From the NCBI GenBank assembly GCA_002150815.3, contig NDFF03000386.1, forward strand, positions 62,001 through 126,000: a DNA stretch of 64,000 nt. The letters are read 5' to 3'. Shown here in pieces: positions 21,497 to 33,601 of this stretch (position 1 is its first letter; every line of letters begins with the position of its first letter). The translations under genes were made by a program, and so were the position numbers. Below the pieces are notes generated by a model. That model searched no databases. It was not told where the DNA came from and saw only the letters and a list, made by a program, of their open reading frames with translations. This stretch comes from Grammothele lineata (lineage: Eukaryota; Basidiomycota; Agaricomycetes; Polyporales; Polyporaceae).

Positions 21497-23138
21497 CTAC
21501 CCATCCATCGGCGGCGGACCACGCGAGCTGACGGACACTACGCCACCCTCCCTGCTTACTGTGACAGTTTTCTTCACGTTCCTTGGCCACGCTTCCCACT
21601 CCAGCCCGAACACGAACGTCTCCAGGTTTTCCAGCACGGCGAACGCGCGCGCAGCGAGAGCTTCGGGCTCAACCGTGTACGCATACGCGTGGACCCGTGT
21701 GATGGGCAAAATTTCGGAGACTTGACCGGGACGCCAGCAGGCGATACCGTCCGCAAAGTTGACGGGATGTGTGTGCTCGTTTGTGCCTATCCTGGAAGAG
21801 ACGTCGCTTGTGGGTGCTCGTGTAGTTGTACGGAGGGAGATGTGGAGACGGAGAGCGGAAAGTCGAAGCAAGGTGAAAGCGTCGAGGAGACCGTCCTGGC
21901 ATACAGTCGGTAAGCGAGGACGGCGCGAGGCGTGGCAATTGGATGCGTACCAAGTGTAAGCGAACGAACAGGCCCGTTGCGTTCGCGCGCTCCTTCACGT
22001 TGAGCGTGAGGTCGGTGAGCCGTCCCCAGCCTGGGACCATAAAAAAGTGGCGCAACGACTGCGGGTCGGGCAAGTCCGGATCCAGATAGAGCTTCATATG
22101 TGATGGCAGTGCCTTCTCCATTACCGCAGGGACACATCGGAGCGTTTTGAGGGTGAAATAAAGGGAGAGGTTGAGAACACGGCAGGTGATGCCGGTAACA
22201 AAAAGGTCCACAGGATTGGAATCGCCCACGTCCTGCAGCTGGGGCCATGAACCGTGCATGAGTTGTTGGCCGACATTAAAGTCCCGGAGATGACATAGGT
22301 CTTCGAAGTTCTCCGCCGCCGTATGAGTCGTAGAGACGGAAAACCTGCTGAGCTTTGGGCATGCCTGTGTCCACGGAAATGTCGCAACGAGGTCGACGGC
22401 CCAGATCGTGACATCGCGCATGTGAGGGTAGACTATCATACTCGGTGGATGTGTGTCACATATGAACCATCGGTGAAGGAAGAGCGATTCGAGGGTCGAC
22501 CTGTTCCTTGCGAATAAGGTAATCGGGTGCAGGCGGAGCTGCGAGTGTTCGTCGGCCGGGAGGGAGGAAGGCACTGCGCTCGCACGACCGTACGCTTCCA
22601 GTCGAGCCGTTTTCAGAGGCCATTCGTTATGTTCTATCAGCGCCGGGAGATGTTGACTGAACGCTTTACGCGCAGTGAATTGTTTGATGTTTGGAAGACG
22701 AGCGAGAGTGGCGGAGAGGTCAGGGTATGATTCCAGGACCCCTTCCGTGTCGTCAAGCACTAGCTCTTCAAGGTTTCTCGCAAGGGAGATGGTGTCGATG
22801 AAGGAAGACACTGTACCCAAGCAGAACACGGACCAGTCCCCTCCCAGCCGGAGAGATGTGAGGTGGCGCCACCGTGATCCCTCGTACGCGCGCATGAAGT
22901 GGAGGAAGGAAATGACGCTGGCTTCGGTGTAGAGTTGAACTTGATGGCGTAGAAGAAACCGGGCGCAGTCTCTATTGAGATCCTTGCACGTCATGATGAG
23001 CTGGCGGACGACGTCTCTGCTCGACTCGGCAGCAACGTGGAGGAGCGCATCGTGACACAACTTCGCGCCGTTACGCTCTCCGGACGCGGCTGTAGGGGGA
23101 AAGATATCCTGGGAGGGAGTCTCAGACTCAATGGTCAT
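21497..23138 (-). CDS. F-box-like/LRR-like family protein 3
   Basis: Exon 1 is 23138-21951 (396 codons), the intron is 21950-21896 (55 nt) and exon 2 is 21895-21497 (399 nt, the same length as exon 2 of member 1); the product is 528 residues. It is the closest relative of the gene at 7122-8807: both share LCHDALLHVAA/LYHDALLHIAA, CKDLNRDCARFLLRHQV, FMRAY, SLRLGGDW, ITCRVLNLSL and PGWGRLTDLTLNVKER. It is a complete member with a degenerate F-box-like N-terminus and a leucine-rich body. A role in target recognition is inferred from the family layout only. Confidence 0.8.
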
Positions 23139-23685
23139 AGTGGGAGATAGGCTGGGGAGACTGACTCACCATTCCGTGGTAGAGGACGTTGTTCAACGTG
23201 AAGCAGGTAGCGCGCGCTCGGACGCTCGACGCGCGTCCTCGCGTGTCGCGCGTGTGGCTGCAGCTCACGTGAGCGTTTCGATGAAGCGAGCCAATTCACT
23301 CGACGAGTCGAGCTTGCCGCATGCCCATACAAGTCCCCCAAAAATCACACCTTCATGTGCACATAGATACATTCCGCTAAGTAGAGCTACAGGTAGCAAG
23401 TAGCTACTAGGGAAACAGCTAGCAACCATCGTACACTTCAGCTTCGCGCACACCGTCCTAGGCCTAATACAAGCACGACCATGTCCAAGAGATGTCACGA
23501 CACTATCCAACCCAGGTTCCAACATTGATGATACATAGAAACACTTTCCATCTCGGCCGATACTGATGTTACGACGCGCCATCGTCGCGAAGCGGCGCCG
23601 TTTGTCCAGAGACACGCACCTCAGCGCACCTCGCGCGCACCCGGGCCTCGCCTCGGGAGACGGCTTGAACATAGCACGCTGCAAG
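23139..23685. other. Intergenic, nothing recognised
   Basis: About 550 nt between two minus-strand F-box-like genes. No gene, repeat or RNA is seen; it should include the promoter of member 3 and the 3' end of member 4. Confidence 0.5.
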
Positions 23686-25207
23686 CTATTCCCGCGGGGT
23701 GACAACAACTAGGTTCCCTCCGCGAGACGCACGGAACGTCCTCCGAGGGGGGAAACTCTTGAGCGGATCGGGGCCAAGGTCGGTCTCAAACTCCTCTAGA
23801 TGTGGCAGCGCATCGAACATGCGCTGGGCGAGCCGCGAGACGTCTAGGGTGAAGGGGTATTTTGCCGCACCAAAAGGCCGGTGAGGCGCGTGAATCGGAG
23901 AGACAAAGAGTTGTTGAGAGTACCCAGGCTCGTCTTCGTACGGGGTTTCTACCAGTTCTCCAGGCGCCGCGTAGCCGACGAAATTGAGTTTCAGACAAAG
24001 TGAAGTGAGAGAACGCCGGACGGACGTCGCGGTGAGAAGTTCGTCCTACGAGATCGATCAGTCATCCAGGACGAACTCGGAAAAGGGCGATACGTACCCA
24101 GAAGTCTTCAGCCTGAAGACTGGTATCCTTGTTGACGTCGAATGGTATGTTGAGCGGGCCTACAGTGAGCTTTCGAAGATCTTCGAGGCCGTCACAATGA
24201 ATGATCTTGAGAGCGCTTCGCCAAGGCAGGGCGCGTTCATCCTTGATGTGCAGCGAGGTTGGGCGTGCGTTTACTAGAACGGCAGGGACGAGCCGGAACG
24301 ACTGGGGACCTACGTCGATTGCGACGTCGAAAATCCGGCACTGAATTCCGAGCATGTACAGATCGAGAGTTGTCCCACGGAATGTCTCCAGATGGGCCCA
24401 TGATTGCATCGCGAGCTGCTGTTGGACGTTCTCCTCCCGGACAGTATCGTAATACGCATAATCGTCGTCTTCGTACGGAGTTTCCTTGGATTCCACGGTC
24501 GTCAATTCCAGGTGTACGAGGTTGGGTAGAGAGCCTGCGAGGAGAAGTGTATTGGGAGTCTCTCCAAGCGAAGAGACGTACGTGCGCATCGCTGGATAAA
24601 GCGGTATCGAGGAGTGTAGACTGTCCTGTTCGAGATATAGCCATTCGTCGAGGTCAAGTTGCTGCAGCGTCTCCCGCGAGTTCTGAAGTATAACCAGTGG
24701 ATCGCGCTGGTCCCAATCTGAATCCTTCATATGAGCCGTCTCGAGCGGCCAGCGCGCGAGAGTGAGCATAAGAGCTGTGGATGGACCCGGGTAGTGGAGG
24801 GCGACATGCTTGACATGCGGGAGCGCAGCGAAGGCGGAAGGAAGGGACGGGTGAGAGCTGAGAGTCACCTCCGAGCTGTAAAACTCCAAGTCCTCAACAA
24901 ACACGGCGTGCACGAGCGCGCTCGAGAGAGCTTGGGCTACAGACGCTTCAAACGATTCGGGGCCGATCTTCAGAGAGCGAAGACGCGACCACAGGCTGAG
25001 GCCCTGAACATGAGTGGCACGACGCGGCCGAACGCGCATGAAACTAACGAAGGACGCAGCTTCGCGATTCCTGCAAAGTCGAATTAGGTCTCACAAAAGA
25101 AACCCTGCGCATACCGGATAAAGAGTTTTGCACACAAGCATCAGTGCACAAAGGGTGCGCCGGTCGGACCATTCGGCGATGAGAAGAAGGACGTCGTAAT
25201 TGAGCAT
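23686..25207 (-). CDS. F-box-like/LRR-like family protein 4 (N-terminal joint doubtful)
   Basis: The main exon runs from about 25070 to 24098 and carries the family blocks (ASFVSFM, LDLYMLGIQCRIFDVAIDV). It is followed by a 52-nt intron (24097-24046) and a 3' exon of exactly 120 codons, 24045-23686, starting DELLTATSV and ending at TAG. An upstream exon 25207-25115 (MLNYDVLLLIAEW...LMLVCKTLYP) gives the family start. Joining it to 25070 with the obvious donor (GTATGC) and acceptor (TTTGCAG) leaves the wrong phase. The usual CARFLLQ segment is also missing. The N-terminus may be frameshifted or use another splice site, so the gene could be a recent pseudogene. It is divergent from the DUF4246 gene at 25983. 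Confidence 0.65.
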
Positions 25208-25982
25208 GGGACGAAGTACACCAGGCGAAGAGAGAGCGGAGGTAGCCTGCTAGTCACTTAGTTGGGCATCAGAAAAGATCTAATCGCCACATACCTCTAA
25301 ACCGCGGCCCGTATGATGGATTCTGCCACCCATCCTGTCAGTACCACCCCGAATCGTCCTATAGAGCCCAACGACGGTCCACCGATAGGTTGTTCCGCTG
25401 GCCCGTTGATTGAAAGGCTAAGAAAGCTGTAGAACTCTGAACTAAGGATGGGTCAAGGAGGGAAGACGAGGAGAGGTTCAAGTATCAGCCAAGGCCGACT
25501 CAAAGACCGAGATGCACAGTGCACGGACTCGCTAAAGCCCACGCGCACCGCCGGCGGGCGCGGCGCGTCTGAAATGCGGCACGTGACTTGGGCCTTGAGG
25601 CCGCACTGACCGCGACGATCCACCGGCGCGAGTTCTGGTCACCTCCCTGGCTCCGCTCATCGTCGACTCACTTGTGAGCTTTACTATGGCATTATTCTTG
25701 TAAGTGTGCTACGTGCTAGTACCCTATCTCTTATATGTGCTCATCTCAGGAACCGTGCCAGTGAGCCTTGCAAGATTCATATCGTGCCCCGTGCACACCC
25801 CTCCAATTTGTCAAGTTCACGCTCTCTATAAACCTGCCATGCCGATTCTAGGTAAGTCGCCATGTCATACCAACTTTATTTCCACGGTATAACCGGATTC
25901 GCAGACTTGCCGAAGATCCCCGTCGGCCAACCTCATAAATGGCCCGCCGAGAAGAGCTCTAGCACGCACCGCTCCTACCGTG
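25208..25982. other. Divergent intergenic region with a TATA-like site
   Basis: About 775 nt between two diverging genes. A TATAAA at about 25827-25832 faces the DUF4246 gene, roughly 150 nt before its ATG. I see no other gene or repeat. Confidence 0.45.
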
Positions 25983-27727
25983 ATGGAATCTGAACCCATC
26001 CCCAAGTTTCCACACCCTTTCTCCTTCAGGGAGCGTGATCCAATTACGCTTATCGAGCATCGCATGAACTTGTTCTCGGGCAAGATACGCCAGAAGCCGG
26101 GATGGTGGAACAAGGTGCGCGATGCGGACATCGTCGCGAAGTGGCGGGAGGAGATGGTCGAACAGGACAAGCTCGAGGTGAACAGGCTGTGGGGTGGTGA
26201 GGAACGGTTCGAAGTCGGAAGCGGGACCAAGCAGTGGCCGCGGGACCACATGACCGATGCTCAGCTCAACTACGTCTTCGACGAGCTACGCTACGATGCA
26301 GCGCGGCGTGATGAAGAAACGGGCATATATGTAAGTCACCGTTCGTACTCCAATCTTGCGTTAAAATGTCGATGTTGCTCTAGGTGAGCGCCGTCAAGAA
26401 GGTGTACGAGTCGCGCTCCCTCGTCCCTTCTGAGTTGCGGGATAGACTCTTGCAAGACGTCTACGCCCTCGAGTCCATACCAGAAGAGCAGAAAGATTGG
26501 CATCCCGGGTCGAACGGTCAAATTCTCGACCTCGCGCACCCTTCTCTGTACTGTTTTCGCATCGGCGAGACATACATCCAACCGCAAGGCGAAGGCCATC
26601 TGGGGCTCTTGGACGCAGATAGCTATATGTCCTCACGCCATGACTTGACTTTCGAGTACACCACCCTCTACTACGCCATCTCAAAACACCACCAGTGGCT
26701 CCCTACCGACTTTTGCGTCTCTAGTACCGGCGAAGTCGTACCTCTCGCCTACATCAATAATCTGTCCCCGCTGCAACATCCGGCCATATACACCACGATC
26801 ACGTCGATCCTATCACAGTTCGTCCCCCTCTTCGAGAACGTTCTCGCAGATACGCTGTCACCCGACTCGCCACTCGCTGTCCGAGCTGATCCCGGCGACT
26901 GGTACCCACTCGAGAAACCCGAGTTCGAGGATACGGACTCGCAATGGGAAGAACAGCAGGATTGGGAGCGCCTCAACGAGTGGCCCGTCATCCCTGATCC
27001 CGCACCGTTCAAGCCACCCTCCACCGACGGGCGCGTCGAGTTCCCTCTCAAGGGCCGCACTATCCAGGTGATCGTCAAGCTCGCCAACATCCACCTCACT
27101 CCCGAGAATCCTTCCTACCCGGGCGGCGCGTGGCACGTCGAAGGCATGGCGAACGAACGCATCGTCGCCACTGGCCTCTACTACTACGCCATGGACAACA
27201 TCACGGAGTCGCGGCTCGCGTTCCGCGTGCCCGTCGGCGAGCGCGACGGCTTCATGACGTACCAGCAGGGCGACGACAACGGCTGGCAGGTCGCGTTCGG
27301 CTTCGGGGACCAGGACGCGCTCAGCCAGCCGCTCGGGCACGTCGTCGCCGAGGAGGGCAAGTGCGTCGCGTTCCCGAACGTGTACCAGCACTGCGTCGAG
27401 CCGTTCGCGCTCGCGGATCCGACGCGTCCTGGGTATAGGAAGATCCTCGCGTTCTTCCTCGTCGACCCGACGGTGCGCGTGCTGTCGACGAGTGACGTGC
27501 CATACCAGCAAGCGGAGTGGATCGAGCGCGACGCGGAGGGGTTTCCAGGCATGGAGCGGCTGCCTGTGGAGTTGCGGCAGATGGTGCTGGGCCACGCGCT
27601 TGTTGGGACGATGGGGCGCACAGAAGCGGAGGCGGTCAGAGAGCGGTTGATGGAAGAGCGCTCGAAGTTCGTCGTTACGCACAACAAGGACGTTTTTGAG
27701 GTCGAGTTCAGCATGTGCGAGCATTAG
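25983..27727 (+). CDS. DUF4246 family protein, copy 1
   Basis: Exon 1 is 25983-26330, the intron is 26331-26383 (53 nt) and exon 2 is 26384-27727, giving 563 residues. It matches the fungal DUF4246 family: an N-terminal helical part (EHRMNLFSGKIRQKPGWWNKV) and a C-terminal core with GGAWHVEGMANERIVATG, NITESRL.FRVP, FPNVYQHCVEPF and PGYRKILAFFLVDP. The spacing of His367 (with Glu369), His452 and Arg468/Lys469 is what an Fe(II)/2-oxoglutarate oxygenase double-stranded beta-helix would show. That activity is an inference; the family has no assigned reaction that I know of. There is no signal peptide. A second copy lies at 34788. Its GC-rich 3' half makes several spurious open frames on both strands. 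Confidence 0.92.
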
Positions 27728-28509
27728 TGGTATGGTGATCCTTTCGATCTTGGCAGATTACCAGTCTGAGCTGTCTTGTTGCAGTACTCGTGAATTTTAT
27801 CGTGTATCGGACTGATTTCTCGCTCTTGCTTGTAGTGTTGGCCTGAATTCGGTCAGAGCTCAACAGCGCACTGAAGCGCGTGTCTGAGGTCGAGACGGCC
27901 GCGCGCAGCTTCGCGCGGCATCCCCAAGGAATCCGCAATCTTGTCTAAACAGTTTTCATGCATTCGCCATCGTTATCCAAGGGTCGGCGATGATGCTGAC
28001 AGCCGGCATCTATGGCGGGTCGACTCGCGCGCGCTGGCTTGGACGGCGGTTCTGGTTGCGGTCGTCGCGCGGGTGTGCCAACGGGGAGTGATCGCTGGCT
28101 GACCGTCGTGAATGTTCTTGGCGAGGCGAACACATGTGATGACGAGACGGCGATTGTGGTAACAAGCCAGCACAAATGCATATGCAAGCGGATATCCATG
28201 TACAAGTGCGTATCAAAGGGTCGACGATGTCAGCCCGGGCCCGGGCCGTCGTCGCGGTCAGTCGTAGTTCGCTGTCGGCACTGCTGGTGGCATGCAATGC
28301 ATGTCTATGTGGAGAAAAGGTTAAAGGCGATCTACATAGAACACTAACGTTTCGTGATAGCACTGAGCAATAATCCATACATTTCATACAACGGTAACGT
28401 GTCTGAACCAGTCGCATGTCAGCGCCGTTCACACAGGCCCGCCGTGAACGACTACGGTACCTACTGGCACTGAACAAGGGGCGTTGAAAAGACGTCCAAT
28501 ATCGAGGGC
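27728..28509. other. Intergenic, convergent
   Basis: About 780 nt between convergent genes. Short imperfect repeats of a GTCGGCGATGATGCTGACAG-like word occur near 27985 and 28230. No coding evidence. Confidence 0.4.
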
Positions 28510-30016
28510 TCAAGATGAACCTCCCTCGTCGTCACGAGTCACATTAAAGACTTTCTTCCCATGCCCTGATAAACGCGACTGGAAATCAATGTCCACAACT
28601 ACTTGCTTCAACGAGGAGATCATGCCCAGAGCACACGACGCGATCCCTATGGAGTCCAAAGCATCAACACGAGCTCGAACAGGGCACGTTGCTGGTAAGG
28701 AGCGGTCGGTTCCCATAAGGTCTTGGAGGGCCTCCCGATATTCAAGATCGAGCTTGAGAGTGGGCACATTGAGACGGGCGAGGGGCTCCATCACGTGGTC
28801 CTGAAACATGAACGTTTTGTTAGTGGGAGGACACAGGGAACGAACAAGAGGCACGCACCCAATAACGTTGTAAGATCCAACCGTCGTCTACTGGGCAGGA
28901 CTTACTCACTTCCTCGGCTGCGCTCAAAGTAAGCACGTCCAATTTGTCTAGGCCTGGGAGCGTCAGGATCGATGCCACCTGGTTTGGAGCGAAGCTGTGA
29001 ACATAAATCTGGAGAGACGCTGGGCGCGCGTTCTCCAGCACCGAGGGGATGTATCGTTCGGCTTCTCCACGTCCCCGGAGAGAGATGGCAGCGATGCGGC
29101 AAGTGATTCCGAGGAGGTAGAGGTCCAACTCTGACGCGTCAACGCGCTGGAGCTGGGTCCACGATCCACCGAATTCCTGCTGCTCGATGTTGTACGCGCG
29201 ATGATCCCAATAGGCATCGTAGTCGGGCTCCTCGTCAGTGTAAACGCATTCTTTGTTTTGCTCGGACTCCACCGTGAGAATGGCGAGGTTAGGGCACGAG
29301 ACGACCCACGGGAAGGTGACGGGATAGTCGACTTCTTTTAGTACGAGCTCGCGCATCTTGGGATAGACGGGGTAATGCAACAGCTCCGCACCCGACTCCG
29401 GATATCGGGTGATCTCGAGGCGTTCCAGGGTCTCGCGCGCGTTCTTGAGCATGGAAAGCGGGTGTAGGCGGGCTTCCGCGTCGGCGATGTCCCACGTGTT
29501 GTCATGTTGCCACGAACTACAGCCATGGAGAGCAGCTTCCTTCAGTGGCCAGCGCATTGACTCGAGCAGCACGCATGAATGTGCATATACCTCCCAGAGT
29601 TCGACTTTCGTGACATTAGGAAGCCCTGCGAACGCGTGAACGAGATCCGGGTTGTGTTCGAACATTGTTTCCGGCGATGTGAGTTTGAGCGTCCGGAGGC
29701 CGGTCGTGTGTGCGAGGGCATGTGCAAGGTCTTCGGCTAGCGTATGGTCCATGCCTTCGATCGTTCCTAAGCAAAGGGAGGAGAGGTGCAGCCAGCGAGG
29801 AGCGACGGGAGGCGGAGGGCGCATGAACTGCAGGAAAGACTCGAGGTCTCTAGTGCCTGGCAAGTAGACCGTGTCTTGGAGAAGGAACCTCGCGCAGTCC
29901 CTATATACCTCTTTGCATAGGAGGAGGAGGGTCTTCAAACTCTTCCGGTCCGCTTGCGCGGCGATTTGCAGGATGACGTCGTGGTTGAGTAAAGGGCACG
30001 CCTTCACGGTGCCCAA
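28510..30016 (-). CDS. F-box-like/LRR-like family protein 5
   Basis: Exon 1 is 30016-28859 (386 codons), the intron is 28858-28801 (58 nt) and exon 2 is 28800-28510 (97 codons with stop), giving 482 residues. The N-terminus LLNHDVILQIAAQADRKSLKTLLLLCKEVYRDCARFLLQDTVYL is the best-preserved version of the family's F-box-like block. The body contains repeated leucine-rich stretches and ELDLYLLGITCRIAAISL. Its nearest relative is the gene at 32058-33601, with the same strand, the same 291-nt exon 2 and RYW|DH or RYW|DY at the splice joint. The two are separated by a TIR transposon, so they look like a tandem duplicate pair later split by the insertion. Confidence 0.82.
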
Positions 30017-30234
30017 CGGCCCGGGGGGCTACGAGGAATTTGAGAACAGTCAGTATGGCATGAACTCTACAAGCGGTTTGCAGGCTCACAAGGATGACGC
30101 CCGGATCCATGTGTGTACGCAGAAGTAGTCCTGGGCGGTGAAAAGATCGACGAGTGGCACTGTCAAGTCAACTTAGCGGAACGGCGGCTGCGCATGCCAC
30201 GTGGTCCACGTGGCCGTTGAAGCGCGACTCATCT

Positions 30235-31357
30235 CACGGCGGGCATACCAGATTTTAACGCGGTGCGAAAGGCGTGTGAAAGGGGAGCGAGGTCCAACTT
30301 TTCACGGCCATTTCCTTGTTGGAGCATGCAATCCGAGCGCAGGAGCGTCGTCGCGACTCGGAATGCCCGCGCCGCGCCGCCGCGCGACCGCGCGCGTCGC
30401 CGCGCCCTCGCGCACCCGCTCGGTCACCCGCCGCGCCTCCTCGTCCCGTCTCGCCCTATCCTGTCTCGCCGATTCCTTTTCCTCTTTGCCCTTTGCCCCG
30501 TGTCTTTCTTTATCATTGCTTATCGTCGCGCACGTGTGCGCGACCGTCCCTCGCCGTAGTTTACCCAGTGCCACATTTGCTTACGATGTGGCGTAACATA
30601 CGCCTCCTTCCGATTATGGTATGTTTCGTTGATGGTTCGTTTCCGCTCGCCGTCCGCTCGTCGCGGCGGCCTCGCTCACTTATACTCGCTGTCTCTCGGT
30701 TCGCCGCCCTCAGTCTTGCACTCGTATCACGAGCGCGCCGTACTGAGGGTGAGCGCTAGTTCTTTCCCGTTTGCCTATATTCCAGTGCTCATGTACCTTC
30801 GATAGCCCTTTGCGTCTATTCTACAGGTACATAATATATCCAGTCTTGCACTGTAGCACGAGCACGCAGTACGAACACCTTTGCGCCTAAGCTCAGAGCA
30901 ATACCTGCACGCCACCTCTATTACTACGAACTCCCCGGAAAAAGTCCCCCCTCCTCATGACTTTCCCACCACTTTCCCTCGGATGTTGCTCGGATTTCAG
31001 ACCAGGTGACAGGTGTAGAGTCCCGGTAGCAGAAATCGGGGCGAAAGCTTACCTTTCAACTTCCTTTAGCTGCCTCTCGTGGGAAAGGAGAGGGAAATAT
31101 CGGTAAGGAAGGGGAAGGCAGAGGAAAGGCAGAGGAAAGGCAGAGGAAAGGCAACCTGTTATGTGCCTTTCCCCCTCCAGCACAACGCAACTGAAAGGAA
31201 GACCGGGCCGGGGTGGCGAAAATTGTCAGGGAAAGTCGTGCGAAAGTTGACCTTTAACGCACGAGAAACTATCTTGTGAAAGGCGTGGAAAAAGTTGGAC
31301 CGCGCTCGCCTTTCGCACGCCTTTCCTCCCCCAAAAAAAGTTGGTATGCCCGCCGTG
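30235..31357. mobile_element. 1.1-kb non-autonomous TIR DNA transposon
   Basis: The ends are inverted repeats: 30235-30250 is an exact reverse complement of 31342-31357 (16 bp, starting CACGGCGGGCATACCA). After a divergent 17-nt gap, similarity continues for about 45 more bases (AAAGGCGTG.GAAAGG.GAGCG.GGTCCAACTTT). Both outer borders are flanked by TCT, a candidate 3-bp target-site duplication. A CAC start with a 3-bp duplication recalls the CACTA/EnSpm group, but the assignment is tentative. No transposase frame exists inside. The inner part is GC-skewed and includes a short tandem repeat. Confidence 0.85.
31114..31152. repeat. 11-bp short tandem repeat
   Basis: About 3.5 head-to-tail copies of an 11-bp unit (GGCAGAGGAAA) inside the TIR element. 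Confidence 0.9.
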
Positions 31358-32057
31358 TCTTGTGCGAAACACACTGACGAGCGTCTCCAATCACTCCAGA
31401 CTGCGCGGCTTTGCGAGATTGTTCAACGTCCAACATTGAAGCGTGGCGTGGGCGGATCTACCGACGCTGCGGGAGAGAGGGCTGAATTGAAGCGGTACCA
31501 TGCGTTCGCGATTGTGCCAGTCGAGCCGGCAGGCCCGCGATGGCGAGGCTGACGGCCGGCGGCCCCGGAGAACTGCCAGTGTGGTTGGCCCCTCCGAGTC
31601 GCTTGCGCGGGTCATCAATACAATGCTCGCAATCAAAGGAGTATCGGCGAGGAGTAATTACGAAATCGCTGCTGTGGCCACGGTTGACAGAGAAAGTCGA
31701 TGCGAGGATGAGTCGACGACTGCGGTCAAGCCTGGCGGATGCCAGGAATGCGCGTCAGTGATGGTTGGGTGTTGGTGGGTCGCGGCTAGCGGCATTCATC
31801 AGCGCATGTCGGAGACCGCACTACGTGCGTCTGGGGGACATAGAGAGTTTAGATATTCTATACAGAGAGCCATTTGTCTATGACAACACAAAGCAAGTCG
31901 ATGAAGTCGTCATATACAATGCGGCAGTCCGTCTAAATGATTCGCGTGTCAGCACCAGCCGTGTAGATTGCAACGATGAACGACGATGAACGACTCCCAT
32001 ACTCACTACTACGAAGCTAGGTGCGTCTTGGCTCGGACGTCCCATACAGAGGACTCC
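31358..32057. other. Intergenic, no gene seen
   Basis: About 700 nt to the right of the TIR element, downstream of the minus-strand gene that ends at 32058. No supported coding frame or repeat. Confidence 0.45.
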
Positions 32058-33601
32058 TTAGGACGAAGAACCGTCCTTGTCACGAGTTACGGTGGATACC
32101 TTCCTCTGGGACCCTCCCAAACAGGACCAGAAATCGATTGTAACAACTACTCGCTGAAGTGAAGGGATCGCGTTTAAAACGCGTGATGCGCTTCCTGCGG
32201 GATTCGAAGTGTAAACACGAGTCCGGACGGGACACGGTCTCCAGCCCCCTGAGAAATCGTCTTCGGTCTCGTAAGAAGACTGAGAGATCTTAAGATGAAT
32301 CTTGAGAGTGGACACGTTGAGACGAGCGAGAGGATCCTTGATGTAATCCTGGAAGTATGAAAGCACTCTCAGCGGTGGGTTCGGGCAGCGTCGGAAGAAC
32401 GGGCACGATGACGCACCCAATAACGCTGCAGGATCCAGTCGTTTTGCGCATAGCTCGTGCTGACCATCTCACTCGCGCTCAGGGTGAGCACGTCCAATTT
32501 GTCTAGGCCCGGGGACGTCAGGATCACCGCAGACTGGAAGGAGGTGAGGCTGTTAATGAAGATATGGAGAGACGTCGGTTGTGCGTTCTTCAGTACCGCG
32601 GGAACATATCGCACGGCATCTCCACCATTCTTGAATTTGAAAGAGAGGGCTGGGAGGCGGCAAGTGATTCCGAGGAGGTAGAGATCGAGCTCTGATGCGT
32701 TAACGTGCTGAAGACGCGACCACGATCCGTGGAGTTCCTGCTGCTCGACGTTGTACGAGCGATGCTCCCGGTAAGCGTCGAGGTCCGGAGGGAAGTCGGT
32801 CCAGGCGCCGTCCCTATTTTGCTCTGACTCTACAGTGAGAAAGACGAGGTTGGGGCACGAGACGACCCATGGGAGGGTAAGGGGGTAGTCGACTTCTACG
32901 AGAGTGAGCTCGCGCATCTTGGGGTAGACGGGGTAGTGTCCCAATTCGCCGGTCGACTCTGGGTACCGTTTGATCTCGAGGAGCTCCAGTGTGTCGCGCG
33001 TGTTCTTGAGCATAGCGAGCGGGTGGAGGCGAGTCTCAGGATCGGCGATGTCCCATGAATTGTCGTTGTGCCGTGCTCCGCCGTCGTAAATATGCGCTTC
33101 TGTCAGTGGCCACTGCATCGACTCGAGTAGCATGCAAGAATACTTGTAGACGTTGTGAAGCACGACCTTTTTCACGCTAGTGAGAGCTGCGAACGCTTGA
33201 ACGAGATCCGGCTTAGCTTTGAACATTGCTTCCGGTGACGTGAACTGGAGCGTTCGGAGGTTGGTCATGTGCGGGAGGGCTTGTATCAGATCGTCGCCGA
33301 GCCTAGAATGTATACCTGGTGTCGCTCCAAAGCAGAGCGAGGAAAGGTGTGGCCAGCGTGGGGCGACAGCAAGAGACGAGTGCATGTACTTGAGGAAAGA
33401 TTTGAGGTGTCTTCCGGTCCGTATATGGACTACGTCCTGCAGAAGAAGCCTCGCACCGTCTCTATATATCTCTTTGCATACGAGGAGGAGTTTCTTCAGA
33501 TCCGACTTCCGATCTACTTGCGTGGCGATGTGCAGGATCACGTCGTGGTTGAGCAAAGGACCCGCACGGTTATGCTTCGCAGTGCGCGACGGATGCTGCA
33601 T
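32058..33601 (-). CDS. F-box-like/LRR-like family protein 6
   Basis: Exon 1 is 33601-32417 (395 codons), the intron is 32416-32349 (68 nt) and exon 2 is 32348-32058 (291 nt), giving 491 residues. It is a close sister of the gene at 28510-30016. Shared stretches include LLNHDVILHIATQ, CKEIYRDGARLLLQDVV, HYPVYPKMRELTLVEVDYPLTLPWVVSCPNL (one-letter differences only) and ELDLYLLGITCR. In copy 5 the spacer before the leucine-rich part is shorter. It diverges from the DUF4246 gene at 34788. The family N-terminus resembles an F-box but lacks a fully canonical one. Confidence 0.82.

Noticed and set aside
21183..21599. 138-codon minus-strand frame overlapping the end of F-box-like member 3
   Set aside because: It overlaps the well-supported terminal exon in another frame and resembles no family.
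26858..27724. 288-codon minus-strand frame antisense to DUF4246 copy 1 (and a similar 362-codon frame at 35544-36632)
   Set aside because: Both are mirror images of GC-rich coding sequence; their presence in both copies follows from conservation of the sense strand.
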